From positions 26,692,572 to 26,756,571 of the forward strand of contig CM055107.1 in the NCBI GenBank assembly GCA_029204225.1: a DNA stretch of 64,000 bases, given 5' to 3'. This document shows positions 20,796 through 33,300 of this stretch, in pieces (positions within the stretch are counted from its first letter, which is position 1; every line of letters starts with the position of its first letter). Origin of the DNA: Diphasiastrum complanatum. Taxonomy: Eukaryota > Streptophyta > Lycopodiopsida > Lycopodiales > Lycopodiaceae. The position numbers and the translations under genes were made by a program. The notes under the pieces are model-generated. The model saw only the letters and a list, made by a program, of their open reading frames with translations, did no database searches and was not told where the DNA came from.

Positions 20796-23348
20796 GTCAC
20801 TTCATATATTTACAATTTAATCATGTATTGGTTTAGTCAATCTAGTTTCAATTTAAACTTAAAAATATTTTGTAGAATTTTAGACATTTGTCCATGTATT
20901 GTCTAACTGGTATTTCGATATTCGAAATATTGAATGCTAACGTGAATTTGTATATTTTGTAATATCTACATAATCACTTGACATACGAACATAGTGAAAA
21001 GAATTATGCCAAGTTCAATATTTGTTTTTATAAGTTTAAGTTTTTTAAAAACCCTCCTTTCATGTTCTCTTGATTTCCTATCATGCTCAAATACATACTA
21101 TGGTGCTTGTTTATATACATCATGATTTCTAGTTTTAATAGCGAAGATTATATCGAGACCAAATTAGCTCATTCTCCTGAACATAAACTTAGGATGTCTT
21201 ACTTACGCGCACATTGTTATTACTATTTGTGTTGTACCAAAACAAAAAAAAATGAGTTTCATTCGATATTAACTTATACATATAGAATTAAAAACTTGTG
21301 CACGTATGATGGTACATATAATTGGCAATTCGTTAATACTGTAGTATATACTTTGTTGTATAAAGTAAACCACTCGCATACACGTAATAATATGTATGTT
21401 TGTTTATATATCCACCAATTTACATAATTTATCTATATTTATTGTAAAACTCAATATATATCTTTATTCATTTCGAATGTCCAACTTAAAATATTTTGTG
21501 ATCACTGTAATTAAATAAAATCTAAAATGATTTTGATCAAGGTATTTCTTTTGAGGTTATAAAATACATTAAAGTTTCGTATTTTATTACCCATGCAATG
21601 AAATAGCAAATAAAAAACACATGTACGAAAAGAAAGTTTATAGCTACTTAATATTGATAGTTCTTCGATATGTAAACTATCTATACTTTATGTCTTCGTT
21701 AACATGCAACGAAAGAAAAATAAGGAGATCCAATGCTTGAAATCGTATCCATATATTGATTTTGTAAATAAATCAACATTTTTTTTTTCTAGAACCTTGC
21801 TATACTTGATTGCATCCAAAAAAAATTCATTTCAAAAGATGTCATTTACAATTAATAGAAATACAAAAACATACCTAGGCTATAAAAAATATTATGGCTC
21901 TTTCAACATTAATTTATTGTTTATAATTTATTTACTTATGTCTAAAACTTATATATGTTTATATATATAAAGTTATCAAACTAATAGTAGCTATACCACA
22001 CATGGACAATTGAATAATATCATAACGACAAAACGACGTGAGCAACAAGTTCCTGAGATGTCACTTGCGCCTTGCCAATTGCAATCATTAACTTATCCGT
22101 AAACTACGTTGTCGTAGACTTTATTCCTAAAATTAACTTCTTACTTGTGTGTACATTCTTCTAATTTTGTTTTTGAAATTGTTGGTTCAATTGCATTTAT
22201 TAGTGCCTGTCCATCTCCATGCAAAACTTAACACTAGTATCGTTCTTGATTTGTGCATATTTGTATTGAACTGCATTTAGTATGTACGTTCATGTCTATG
22301 TAAAACTTAACACTAACACGTTTTTTTGGTTCATGCAGATTCGTATTCACAACTTGTTATCTTAACTTTGTTAAAGCTATTACATTATGAATACCACACA
22401 ATTCATATGTGACCATGTGCCAAAAGAGTTTATAACAATGTTTCCAATAACAATGATGTATTCATTACATTTTTATACATTACAAATTCTCAAATATCTA
22501 CAACCGAATTACAAAAAAATGTCGTAGAATGATATCGTGAAGCATTGAACTTATCAGATATAGATGCAATGTGATGGTATACAAATTACTTTCTAAACGG
22601 TACTTATCAAATACAATATACAACTATACAAGATTCTGAAGAATATTTGAATACAATTCAATATCAAAGTTCAATAACTATTACATATGATCCATTTTGT
22701 CTATTTTAGATATGTACAACATTACAATGTACTACTCATATCGAACAATACAATCCTATAACTACGCATATCGCACGTTACAATATAGAAATATTAACAT
22801 CCATGTGTACCCCTCACATATTAATAGTAATGTCAAACCCAGTTCAAATATTTCCATACACCATGCTAATATAATCATTTCAAAATCTTGAAAAAAGTCA
22901 AAACCCGGTTGGCCCACATCATTGTCATGTTCTGTTCAAAACCTCGTGCATAAATTCTCAACCGAATCACCAAAAAATCACTTCAACGTGTTCTAACATT
23001 GTACCCCGGGATTTTATATAGTCATGAAAGTATTATGTACCATATTGGCAAATTCAAAATGCTTACCAAAAATTCAAAATGTTCCATTGAAAATATTTAA
23101 CAATCAAAAACAAAAATACACAAGAAATAAGCAATTTTGGACAAAAGACAAAATCGCACATTCACAAACACTAATATACAAAACGCCTGATGCATCACTC
23201 ATGTACATAAAAACTAAATTCAGTTCATTGAATCCGAATATTACATGCACACAAAAAAGCTTACATGCTTGTATTACACGTTTACTAAATATAAAAAATC
23301 CATCATACAAAAATTCCAAAACATATTATTGCAAGTACACATGCATAT
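20796..23348. other. AT-rich DNA upstream of the Helitron gene
   Basis: Very AT-rich with scattered frames (21083-21427, 21704-21970, 22697-22891, 23024-23365) that have the Asn/Tyr/Ile/Lys-rich composition of translated AT-rich DNA and no recognisable motifs. Probably the 5' non-coding part of the Helitron, or host DNA in which it sits. No terminal structure was seen. Confidence 0.35.
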
Positions 23349-24424
23349 ATGAATCGCGTAAATGATTCTCCGATACATACTTGTATAAGTTGTTGTGAGA
23401 AATTGGCAAAAATCTAGCTTGGTATTTTTTATGATAGAAGTTTGTAAGTGAATCTCACATGTGTGGAGGATGTTCCCACGTGTGGAGAATTGTAAAGTAA
23501 ATCAAAATGTTTGATATAGGGGTCTCGTAGAATTTCATAGTCAAGCATTTAGGTGTAGGATGTTGATAGGGTCAAATTTGGCATAGATGGCAAATTATCC
23601 ATTTCCACTTGTAATGCCACTATTGAGCCAAAATAGAGTAGGAGGCCAAACTTGTGCCAATTAGAGTGTAGACAAGTTTAATGCTTTTGTTTGATGAAGT
23701 TTAAGAAGTCCAATAGGATTTAGAGGTGGAACCATGTGTGGTCCAATAGGAATTTGAGGTGTGCTTGAATATAGTCCAATAGAATTTAGAGGTGCATGGG
23801 TCAATGGTCCAATAGGATTAAGAGGTGGCAAAGTGTGATCCAATCATAGTTAAGCATAGTGGTAGCTCATGGATCTACTAGTATCATTGTACTCCTCATT
23901 CGGATCTAATTGATTTTGAGATTGAGTGAATTTTGAGTGTCATTGAATTTCTAGCTTTCTCTCTCTACCCGAGAGCTCATGATGGTTTTTCTCTCTCTAC
24001 CCGAGGAGAGCAGCTTGTTTCTACTTAGAATACTTTTGGAACACTTCCCACACGTGTGAGTGAGAGTTGGAAGTGATTGAATGCATGTAGTAGTGTGTTT
24101 TTGCCATAGGATCTAAGATTGATCTTGAATCTCAATCTAGTCTTGATCTTGGTGCATCTACACACCTTAGGAGATCACAAGTACATGTTGTGGACAATCC
24201 ATACGTGTGACATTCAATAGTTGTGAATGTAATTACTTCCTATTTCAATGTGCCAAACTTACTACTAGTGAATACCAATATATTTCAAACATGAAAACAA
24301 TACCAACTGATATTATAGATAGACAAACAAAATATATATGTAGGTCATGTAAAATGAGCATAAATAGAGATGCAATTCCAATTTGCTATGATTCGTCAAC
24401 TTGGTTCCCCCAACCTTTTTTGAA
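23349..24424 (+). pseudogene. Helitron Rep-helicase, N-terminal zinc-finger part (split by solo LTR)
   Basis: A reading from 23349 reaches 'HTCIS' and stops at the solo LTR. After the LTR and one copy of its target duplication it continues in frame with 'CECNYFLFQCAKL', then 'YICRSCKMSINRDAIPI'. The paired C-x2-C elements and the 'CxxC...IP' pattern are typical of the N-terminal region of animal-type Helitron proteins. The long segment usually found between this and the Rep domain is missing. A frameshift at a C-run near 24410 leads into the Rep part. Confidence 0.6.
23394..24219 (+). mobile_element. Solo LTR-A with 5-bp target duplication
   Basis: An 826-bp LTR of the array family stands alone, with no primer site after it. 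It is flanked by GTTGT at 23389-23393 and 24220-24224. The 3' end reads CAATA, not CAACA. Removing it with one GTTGT restores the Helitron frame, which proves an insertion followed by LTR-LTR recombination. Confidence 0.92.
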
Positions 24425-24907
24425 ACTTCATCTTGTGCTAAAACAAGATCGACACTGTTAACAACTTGTTTGCAATATCTGAACTCGAACATAGTACATG
24501 CATCCAATTTCTCTAATGAAAATGCATATTTTAGGACTCTTTTACGAATAGATCCAACTACATGTGCTAGGTATTACGTAGCAAAAATTAATGCACTAAG
24601 ATTATTGTTATCTAAAAACCCAACGATATTAGGAGATATTTCAAATTACTTTTTTGTTACAGAATTTCAACATCGTGGAAGTCAATACAATCATGGAATA
24701 ATTTGGATAAAACATGTTCCTACATACAACAATAACAATGAATGCGACATTACAACTTTTATTAACAAATTTATTTCATGTGACCACAATAAATTACTCC
24801 TGAAAACTCGAGATATTCAAACACACAAACATAAGCGAACATGCTTTCACAAAAGAAACCTTGGACATTGTAGATTTCATTATCCACGTCTATGCATACA
24901 ACTATGA
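24401..24907 (+). pseudogene. Helitron Rep (HUH endonuclease-type) domain, inactivated
   Basis: The frame shows the Helitron landmarks in order: 'PPTFFETSSCAKTRSTLL', 'DPTTCARYY', a short acidic gap, 'YFFVTEFQHRGS', a hydrophobic 'HGIIWIKHVP', 'FINKFIS', and 'QTHKHKRTCFHKRNLGHCRF'. Rep nicks and rejoins single-stranded DNA in rolling-circle transposition. The first His of the expected His-x-His metal site is Tyr here (codon TAC at 24686-24688), so the nuclease is dead even apart from the frameshifts. The 'DPxTCARY' wording is that of animal-type Helitron proteins rather than classical angiosperm ones, as far as I can recall. Confidence 0.75.
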
Positions 24908-25700
24908 TCCTAAAACCCTTTCATGATAAAAAACGTGAATTGTGGTCGTACTATGCTCGATTGTATAAAAAATATTTATGAACAAATCAATTGTATTGAT
25001 ACAATGATTAACATATCATTCATAGCATGGATTGATTCATTACATATAGATACTCATAACTACATACAAGCATTACGACGTAGTAGTATTAACAAACGAA
25101 CCATTTTTTTGTGCAGAAATCTTGATGATATTTACATGAATGCATTTAATCCTACTATATCTAAATTATGGAATGGAAACATGGACATTTAGTACATTTT
25201 AGATCCATATGCTGCTGCAAGTTATTGTACAACTTACTTGACCAAACTGACACAACTATGTCACGTATGTTGCAACAAACTATCAAAACATCGATAGCAC
25301 AAGGTGATGACACATTTATTCGATTAAAAAATGTAGGTAATACTTTTTTAAATACCCAACAAATGAGTGCATAACAAGCAGCTTTTATAGTTTTATCACT
25401 ACCAATACATGCTTCAACAAGAACATTTACTTTTATCAATACAAATTCTAAACACAAACGTGCATTTGTTTTAAAAACAAAACGGGATTTACAATTATCA
25501 CGATTAGATTCTACAGACATACGTTACAAAACACAAATCAAAAAAATACATAGAACGCCCTTCTGAATATAATGACATGTGTTTAGCAACATATATTTCT
25601 CAATATCGTGAAATTGCTTCAGCAGGTATTCGTCAACGTAAAATCGAACAAATAATTCGATATGTACACTATAACATACATAAAGATCTCATGAATTTTT
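24908..25700 (+). pseudogene. Helitron Rep-to-helicase linker region, multiply broken
   Basis: Fragments in several frames: 'TMILKPFHDKKRELW' (about 24898-24980), 'NPTISKLWNGNMDI' then a TAG at 25190-25192, then 'YILDPYAAASYCTTYLTK', a frameshift, 'MSRMLQQTIK', 'LKNVGNTFLNTQQMSA', a TAA at 25372-25374, then 'LPIHASTRTFTFINT' and, after another frameshift, 'MCLATYISQY'. All are conserved landmarks between the Rep and helicase domains of these proteins. Both stops sit where glutamine is expected, each one C-to-T change from CAG or CAA. Confidence 0.7.
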
Positions 25701-26072
25701 ATCGTGAACAATTACTATAATAAAAGCCATTTTCAAATACAGAGAGCACAATACAAGAACCTTTATCTACATACAAAGATGCTTACAATTATTATTTTTT
25801 GATAATAGAACAAAATTGCAAAACATTTCATTATAATCACAATCTTGGTTTGGATACATTAAGTGAATCACAACAAAACACATCTTCGTCAACGAGCACA
25901 TCATCTTTGAACATGAACACATTAAATTACAATGAACACACATGTTGTTTTAATATCATTCTTGATATTCCTACAAAAAAACAAAAAAAAACTGACATAC
26001 AAACATCTAACCAAATACATCTAACATATAATATTCTCGACTGATCATTAAATACGGAACACCTCATTTTTA

Positions 26073-27315
26073 CAGATATGCAAACAAACCCAACCAAAAC
26101 AAAAAATTCATTTGTTTTTGACCAGTGGTGCTGGGACTGGTAAAACATTTACCTTGTTAGCTTTGTTACAAGGTTTACTACGTCATTACTACAAGTTTAA
26201 ATCAACTAGTGTTGAATCACCAAAAGCCTTATTATTAGCATATACCGGAAAAGCAGCGTTCAATATACATGGTACTGCAATTCATTCAGCCCTTCATATT
26301 CCTATAAATACAGTACATCTTACATCATTGTCTTCTGATACGTTACAAGAACTTTTAATTAAATACCAAGATTTACAACTTGTAGTATTTGATGAAATAT
26401 CCTTGATTGGTCATAGAACATTCTAATTTGCAGATCAACGACTACGTGCAATCAAACATAAACCAAATGAGATTTTTGGAGGCCTTGATGTCATTACATG
26501 TGGTGACATACTCCAGGTTGGGCCCGTACGTGATTCTTGGATATTTGAAATGAAATACAAAACAACAAATTTATTTGAAAAATCCTATTGGCACACATTA
26601 CCCAAATGCTACGAACTATTACAAACAATGCGTCAAGAAAATACAGATTTTATTGATGTGTTGAATAGACTACGTAAAACACAACATGGCAAACTCGATT
26701 TAGATTGGTTGCTACATACCATATTTAACTGTACCAAATACACCTTACATATGTCAAACAAACAAAAGTGTGCATGAATACAATAGACAAGCTTTTGAAA
26801 ATGCAGTTGGTAAAACATTTATTTTTCAATCTATAGACGTGCATTCTAATACACGCAGCAACAAAATTTCAATCCCTGATAATCCTGCCCAGACTACTGC
26901 ACTCTTGAAAACAATACAAGTTAAAATCGGAATGCTCGTCAAAGTAGGCATAAAAGCAAAGTATGAACATTCTCATATATATAAATTTTACGATATAAAC
27001 AAAACTTGGACTCCAATTCACAAAATAGTAAAAGAATTTCAAATTGGACACTCAGCTTTAAATACAGTAACTAGAAAACAGTTTTCAATCTGTGTTGCAG
27101 TTGTAGGTACAATACATCGTGCAAAAGGACTACCTATGAACACATTGATTTTTAATCCGATCGGTATTCGACAACATGGTTTGGCATATACAACATTGAC
27201 AAGTGTACGAAACGTAGACAACCTACATTTCGGGCAGCTTTCACAACTGCAGAGCATCTATGACAATGATGACACCTTCTCCATGGATCAGATGCTGAAA
27301 AAAACAGTCACTTAG
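26073..27315 (+). pseudogene. Helitron PIF1-type helicase domain, broken
   Basis: Superfamily 1B helicase motifs occur in order over three frames: Walker A 'GAGTGKTF' (26127-26150), 'AYTGKAAFNIHG', Walker B 'LVVFDEISLIG', a TAA after 'HRTF' at about 26424, 'GDILQVGPV' (motif III), 'LQTMRQ', then a frameshift near 26770 and 'HRAKGLPMNTLIFNP' (motif V) and 'LAYTTLTSVRNVDNLHF' (motif VI). PIF1 helicases unwind DNA 5' to 3'; in Helitrons the domain is fused to Rep. The fragment ends at 27315. It is unlikely to be cellular PIF1, because the Rep domain lies just upstream in the same orientation. Confidence 0.78.
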
Positions 27316-28058
27316 TTTGTTCCTGTCAGGTTCTTGGTGACACCATATCCTCCAAACGTCCTTCGTCTGTTGGTGATTCTTGAGTTGCACGTATCAGATG
27401 CACTCCCAAATCTAAACTCTGCCTTACATCTTCTGGCATTTGAAACAAAACTCCATAGATCTGCTGGCATTTCAGATGACTGAACATGTAGAAGCTGTGC
27501 TTGCTAAAATACCAGAAAAAATACCCGTTATTACTTGTTTTGTACCTACAGAACAATCTGGTCAGTCCAGAAATGATCGAAATTAGCTTCTATGTTGAAA
27601 GTTGAAACAATTGGAAATGGTAAAAACATGACACTTAATGTTTTCCCTCCAGCAATTGATGGGTGTTCAAGAGACAACGAATAGACAAACCTTCAACACA
27701 TGATGTGAAAACTCTTATCTGAATCTGGTTTCTTTGCTGTTTTTCTTTCTGACGATATCTTGGGAATGTTTTCCCGCATCAACAAATATACCATCAAATG
27801 CAGAAATGGGCACTGGCCAATAAAGCACTAGATTTGGAGTTGAACGGATGATTGTACAACATGAATTTTTTAGGTTAGATACTGTATGTTTAAGCAGGTT
27901 AGACCTAAGTTGGTTGCTTGTTGACAAGGATATTGGTGCATCATTGTACTTGCCAAATTACAAAGGTTTGGTAATAAAGAACAAGTTTTAAGTTTTCTCA
28001 AACATATTAGCAAGCCGCTTTTCTGAATTGAAGATTTATTTTCTTGACCACGACTAAT
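27316..28058. other. Gene-free stretch after the Helitron
   Basis: No protein or RNA gene recognised. The Helitron's 3' terminus (a hairpin followed by CTRR) should lie here or in the next kilobase, but I found no convincing one. Confidence 0.4.
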
Positions 28059-28405
28059 TATGACATTGTGCAAACCTGGCTATTCCATTTCGCTATTTTC
28101 CCTTGATAGCCTTGTGTTTTTACTATTGGGTTTAGCCCATCTGATTGTATAGTGCATTGCTTTCTAAACTAAACCTGCAATTAGAAGCTTCCAAGGTTCT
28201 AGTGTTGTTGTCTCCTTCAATCTGGTTATGAGATTGTAAGTACACTCAAGGAGACAATAATTGCAGAAACTTGGAAGCTTTTAATTGCAAGTTTAGTATA
28301 GAAAACAATGCAATATAGAATCGGACATGCTAAAAGCTTTAGTACAAATGCAAGACTATAGGGGAAAGTAGCGCAATGAAATAGCCAGGTTTGAATAATG
28401 TCATA
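28059..28405. mobile_element. Foldback (MITE-like) element
   Basis: The two halves are imperfect reverse complements over almost their whole length: TATGACATTGTGCAAACCTG at the left pairs with CAGGTTTGAATAATGTCATA at the right, and GAAGCTTCCAAG near 28187 pairs with CTTGGAAGCTT near 28271, with a loop around 28225. AAT lies on both sides and may be a 3-bp target duplication. It carries no ORF. It could alternatively give rise to a hairpin RNA. Confidence 0.65.
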
Positions 28406-30385
28406 AATTTTTCAGAATGTAAATGAGATGATAAACATTTTCAACTTGTGGCAATGCCTTTTCCTAATTCTTTAGAGCCAAAATAAATTCCATAGCATTT
28501 TCGGGGAATGCCTTGACATGTGAAGAAGCAAGCTGCAGTGTGTATAACCCTAAAGAAGACCCTTATAAAAGGCTAGGCAACATTCAAACATTTGAAACCT
28601 CTGATATATAGATTCCAAGCATGTTTCAAACTTTTGAGTTTGAAAGGTTTGTATGCTTCTAGAGCTTGAGAATTAAGATGCTTGTGTGTGTACATTCTGG
28701 ATGAACTTGTAAGAGAGAATGCATCTAGCTCAGAACTTGCGATGAGTAAAATGACTCCCCAAAAATAGCAAACACCAAAACCAGATTTTAAACAATGAAA
28801 TATATGACCGTACTTTCAGATATAACGCTGGCCATCACTCTTAAAGACGGTGGCTAGGCGGCCTTGATCGTACAAAGAGGCCTGATTTTCCACCTTTTGC
28901 AACTACTTTTGAGTCATAATGTATGCTATTTTATGGACGTTATATATTACACACAAAAGTTCTTTTTTTAAGTATGTATTTTGAAAACACATGATGTTCT
29001 GCTCTATTTTCAAAAAGAATCCAAAACTTTCTAGTAGAAATTGCAACCATTTTGATCTCCAAACAAGAGGCCAATGCAGACCACTCCCTATTTCAAGTAC
29101 AAAGCAAGAATCCCATGATTGTCTACTCTGCAAAGTTTATGCATCAATCCGTAGTGAGAGCATAAAATAGGTACTCTAATGAAAATGCCTTAGTGGTAGG
29201 AAAATGGTTTGGATGCAAGAAAATCGTCTGTCAAGGGGAAAACTTTGATAGAATGGGAGAGGCCGATAAGTGAAGTTCTATGCTTTCACATCTTTTTGGT
29301 TGGTGTGGCTGGAGCAAGATGACTGACGGTATTTTATTGTTTTTTCTATCTTTAGACGATATAGTCACATTTAAGTGCCCATATTCTTATTTCCAGAGTA
29401 CTTTTTGAGTTAATATGTTAACGTGACCTTATGAGAAGATAAGTTTGCAATTATTATGCCAGCCAATGAAATGCTATTTGAAAATTCTTAAAGCACTAAA
29501 AACTTGTTAGGAGTTATTTACAAAATACAAATCAGATTTTTTTGATTTTGGGCAAAGTAAACATGAGCATAGGCAGAGTCCCAAAATGTGGTGACCTGGC
29601 GTAGTTGGGGCTTATACTCCAAAGCTTAATAGATATCTGCAGCTAAAATAGGATGTACATCCATATTGAAGCCATACCCCAAAGCTTAATCACAGTAGAT
29701 ACCAACTATCTCGTGATCTTGCACCTTACAGCAACTAGTATATCATGTGCTAAACCATTTTCATGGCAAGCTATTGTTAAATGCACAAAACAAAAATTTG
29801 ATCAGACAAATTATTACTGCAAAAACTCATCATATCTCTGTTTTTCTATTCATGTGCATTTATCGTCTTCGTGATTAACTGACGCAGAATGAATGTACAG
29901 AAGCAAACCTGATAAAGGCTTACTAGTTTTTAAGCAAAATCAAGTCACATAAATTCATTTTTGTAGGTATGAAAGGTGGAACGTACTTTGTTTCTAAGCT
30001 TGCCATTCAATAAGCTACATAAAATTGTCACTTATGACCTCCACAAAATCTTCACAAGCATGACCTCCACTGATATAGTTATCCACATTAAAGTTTGCCA
30101 AGTCAAAATTGATGGTATGCTCCTTGATTTAATTACAGGACCACCATTCCTACTACTAGTATTACAGGCAGCCATAATTGCCAACTCAAATATATACGAC
30201 CAGCAGCTAACACAACAAGACATCTCAGATGCACAAAGATGTTGACAAACCTCAAAGGCTGCTTGCTCTTCAAGCAAAGAGACATAGTCCTGAAGAACAG
30301 CCAAAGGGAATTATCTTTTAGCATACAGAGGTTGTTGCAGAACTCTCTGAGAGTACATGATCTGTAAATTACAAAATACCAACTG
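28406..30385. other. Downstream flank of the NPR gene
   Basis: No coding sequence supported; short frames at 28903-29133, 29653-29874 and 29976-30245 show no motif. The part next to 30385 should hold the NPR 3' untranslated region. Confidence 0.4.
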
Positions 30386-33300
30386 TCATGAGCATTTTGC
30401 ATGTAAATTCATTTTGCTTGAATCTGCCCCTGGACAAGAAGAAGATGAAGAAGATGATGCGGCAGAAGCGAGCAGCATATGAGATTTTCCGGACTTCTGT
30501 TGATCCATTGCTGCAATATCCGCACGAAAAGCTTCAGCAAACATGTCCTTGATTCCAGCATTCTGTGTCACACACTGCTTCTTGTTTACTTGCACCTCTG
30601 GTATTCGTCTGTCTTGGATGCAAGCATGTTCGAACGAACCATCATCCATGAATTTATTCAAGATTGCTATGCATCGAGGGAAAAATTTTTGTCCTACCTC
30701 AACTGCACCAGATCCATAAATGGTTCAGTGATGTAAACTCAGACTCTCACCAGCTACAGCACAATGTATGACAAGAAGAAAAAAATAATCCTTTCAAAAG
30801 GCTTAATAGATTTGTGAAGAAAAATAAGACCTGCTCTTTGGAGAGCCTCAACACGTTGAACAAGAGTTTCATCCATGCAAGTGGCAGGCTCAACTGATTC
30901 AGAGTCAGAGAGCAAACTATTTGATGGCTCTTCATTCAGGTCCATGTTCGATTGTCTAATACCTCCTATGCTGAACCCTGTAAACTCTCTTGTCCCAAAG
31001 ACGTGAGAAAGGCCCAATACAACCTTTGCCTCTCGGGGAAATAGTAGTCGGGCTAGAGCCACTGTTGCATAGCCAGTTGAGAATACTTATCAATACAGCT
31101 ATCAAAGAACCCAGGTCAACAGATGAACCACCACTGCCAATAGAAGTTAAGTGTAACAACATATCTTCATAAGAGAGCGTCAGCTCATGAAAAGCTCAGT
31201 TGAAAAGAAGTTTTGCAGAACGGACACAAGGTTTAGGCTGCAATTATTGTAAAATAGATGCATTAAAAAACCAAGATTAGTCTCAAACTTGATAAAATAA
31301 GACCAACTTTGACCAACAATTCTCAGCATTTAATAAGTTTATAACCAGTCCACATTATTGGAATCTGTAGTAAATATGTTCTAAGAGAAAAAATTGTGGA
31401 ACTGTAAAGATTATCACTTGAAAGGCTGACTAAAAGTTTCACTCAAAAGATGCACAAAAAGTGTTGACACAAGAACGATTGAGTCAAACAGCCGATAAGA
31501 TTTGTTCTGACTAAACTAAGTTCAACCATGATGTCTCTTAAGAACAGTTGAAAAATCTGATTTCTCCTTACCAATAAGGTGAAGCCAGTGCAGTTGCTGT
31601 AGAAATTCTCTATTGTCTCTGGCTGAACATGCTAGAATGTGTCCAGCATTCAACAGACCACTACACACAACCAGTGGAGCTTTACCCAGGTGATTCTCTA
31701 AAATAGCATACGACGAAACTACAGACTTGAATATCTTGTTTCAAGCAAGAATGACCATCATCCTTAGTTCCATATTGTAATAAAAATCTTTGAGGCAACA
31801 AAAGCACAACTCATGGTGAATTACACATCATCACCTGGTCATAGTTACATGCTCTTTGCTTCACTCTCAAGCTGCTGATGATAAAATGAGCAACAGCAAG
31901 ATTATATCGACTGAATTCAAGATATTTCCTATCGGAGGGAAGGTCTATGCGCCTGATAAACTTCAAGCGGATAATATCATAGTCGAGGCTACCTGACATT
32001 GCAAGTCATGTACGTGCTAGCTTCCACTGAGGTAAAAAAATGCACTACCATTTGTGAACCCTTAACAGTAACACAAACAGTGGAAGCTGAATGAAATGCT
32101 GGGGGTACTTGAGCTAATACATGCAAAGTTACAAACTTGTGGAAAAAAGATAATTAGGAATTGTATCCTTAATTTATGCACAAATAAGAAACGTTCTTTA
32201 TGGAACAAAAAGAAGAAATAGCAACATCCATTTTTCTTCAAAAAAACAAATCACAAGACAAATCTGCAGGGCAGACTGACACAAATAACACATCTGAGGT
32301 CAGCAAAAATTCCAAGAGAGAACTTGCCTCACATGTTTGAGATGTCATTGTGTCAAAAAGCTGTACTAGCTACTACCAAATGGTTGCAAGGGATATGTTC
32401 CTTGCTGAAAAATGATCATGAAGTGGGGAGTTAATCTCAGAAGCAACATCTAGAAACAACATTGTTTGAACTAGATAGCTAGATAGCCATTCACAAAAGA
32501 TATCACTAAGCCACAAGCTCAATACCATGTAAATTAATCATTTTGCAAACAAGCAGAAAGAGGAAGCAAGTGAGGACATGATTTAGTCTAAATGTAAAAC
32601 ATCTTTCATACCAAAAGAGCTGAACTAGCATGTTTGTTGGTTGACAACACGTATGCAATACAGCTGATTGCTTGACACTTTTGTGACTACTATGCCCAAC
32701 CATTTCTACCAAAATATTTACAAGTTTTAATAGGAAGTTCAGATTAATTGAATCAAGCAGTTCTTTTGAACAGAGAAATCTGTAAGCATAATATTGAATG
32801 CATTAATGGGGTAATTTGTTTACTCTCATAAAAGCTTATGCGTATATTTCAAGTATGAGAGACATCTCAAATTTTGAAGCTTAAAATTTGCCCAAGCTTT
32901 AGAAAAATGCTTGATGCTTTGACAAGATGGTGCACACAACAGCAAATAAGTTCTTTGCTAGGATGGATTTTGGTTCTTAGATGCTATTATGTCCTAGTTA
33001 AGAGGAGAACAAAGATAGGAGGAATGAAAACACAGGAATGATGAGCCACAAGAAATACCTCTGTTTTCAAGATATAATAGTCTCATAAATAGCTCTCTCT
33101 CGCCAACGGCAGGAAAGACTGACAAGGGATTTACTTTGTCAGCTTGCTCCAGTATCTCCACACAGATTTTGTCCCTCAGCAAATCTTCCCGTGGTTCTGC
33201 ACGGCTATTGGGTTCAATATATCGTGTCAAATTTTTTGAGATCTGAAGAGCAGTTCGCATATCAGGAGTTACATCGAGTGGATTAGCACCCTTTCCTAGA

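Noticed and set aside
21083-21427. 114-residue frame in AT-rich DNA as a gene
   Set aside because: Its composition is that of random AT-rich translation; no motif and no relation to the Helitron domains.
26112-27315. Cellular PIF1 helicase gene
   Set aside because: The domain directly follows Rep-type sequence in the same orientation and carries stops and frameshifts, as expected for a dead Helitron.
30990-31172. Frames opposite the NPR exons (also 35080-35277, 33968-34177)
   Set aside because: Shadows of, or intronic to, well-supported exons with conserved splice joints.
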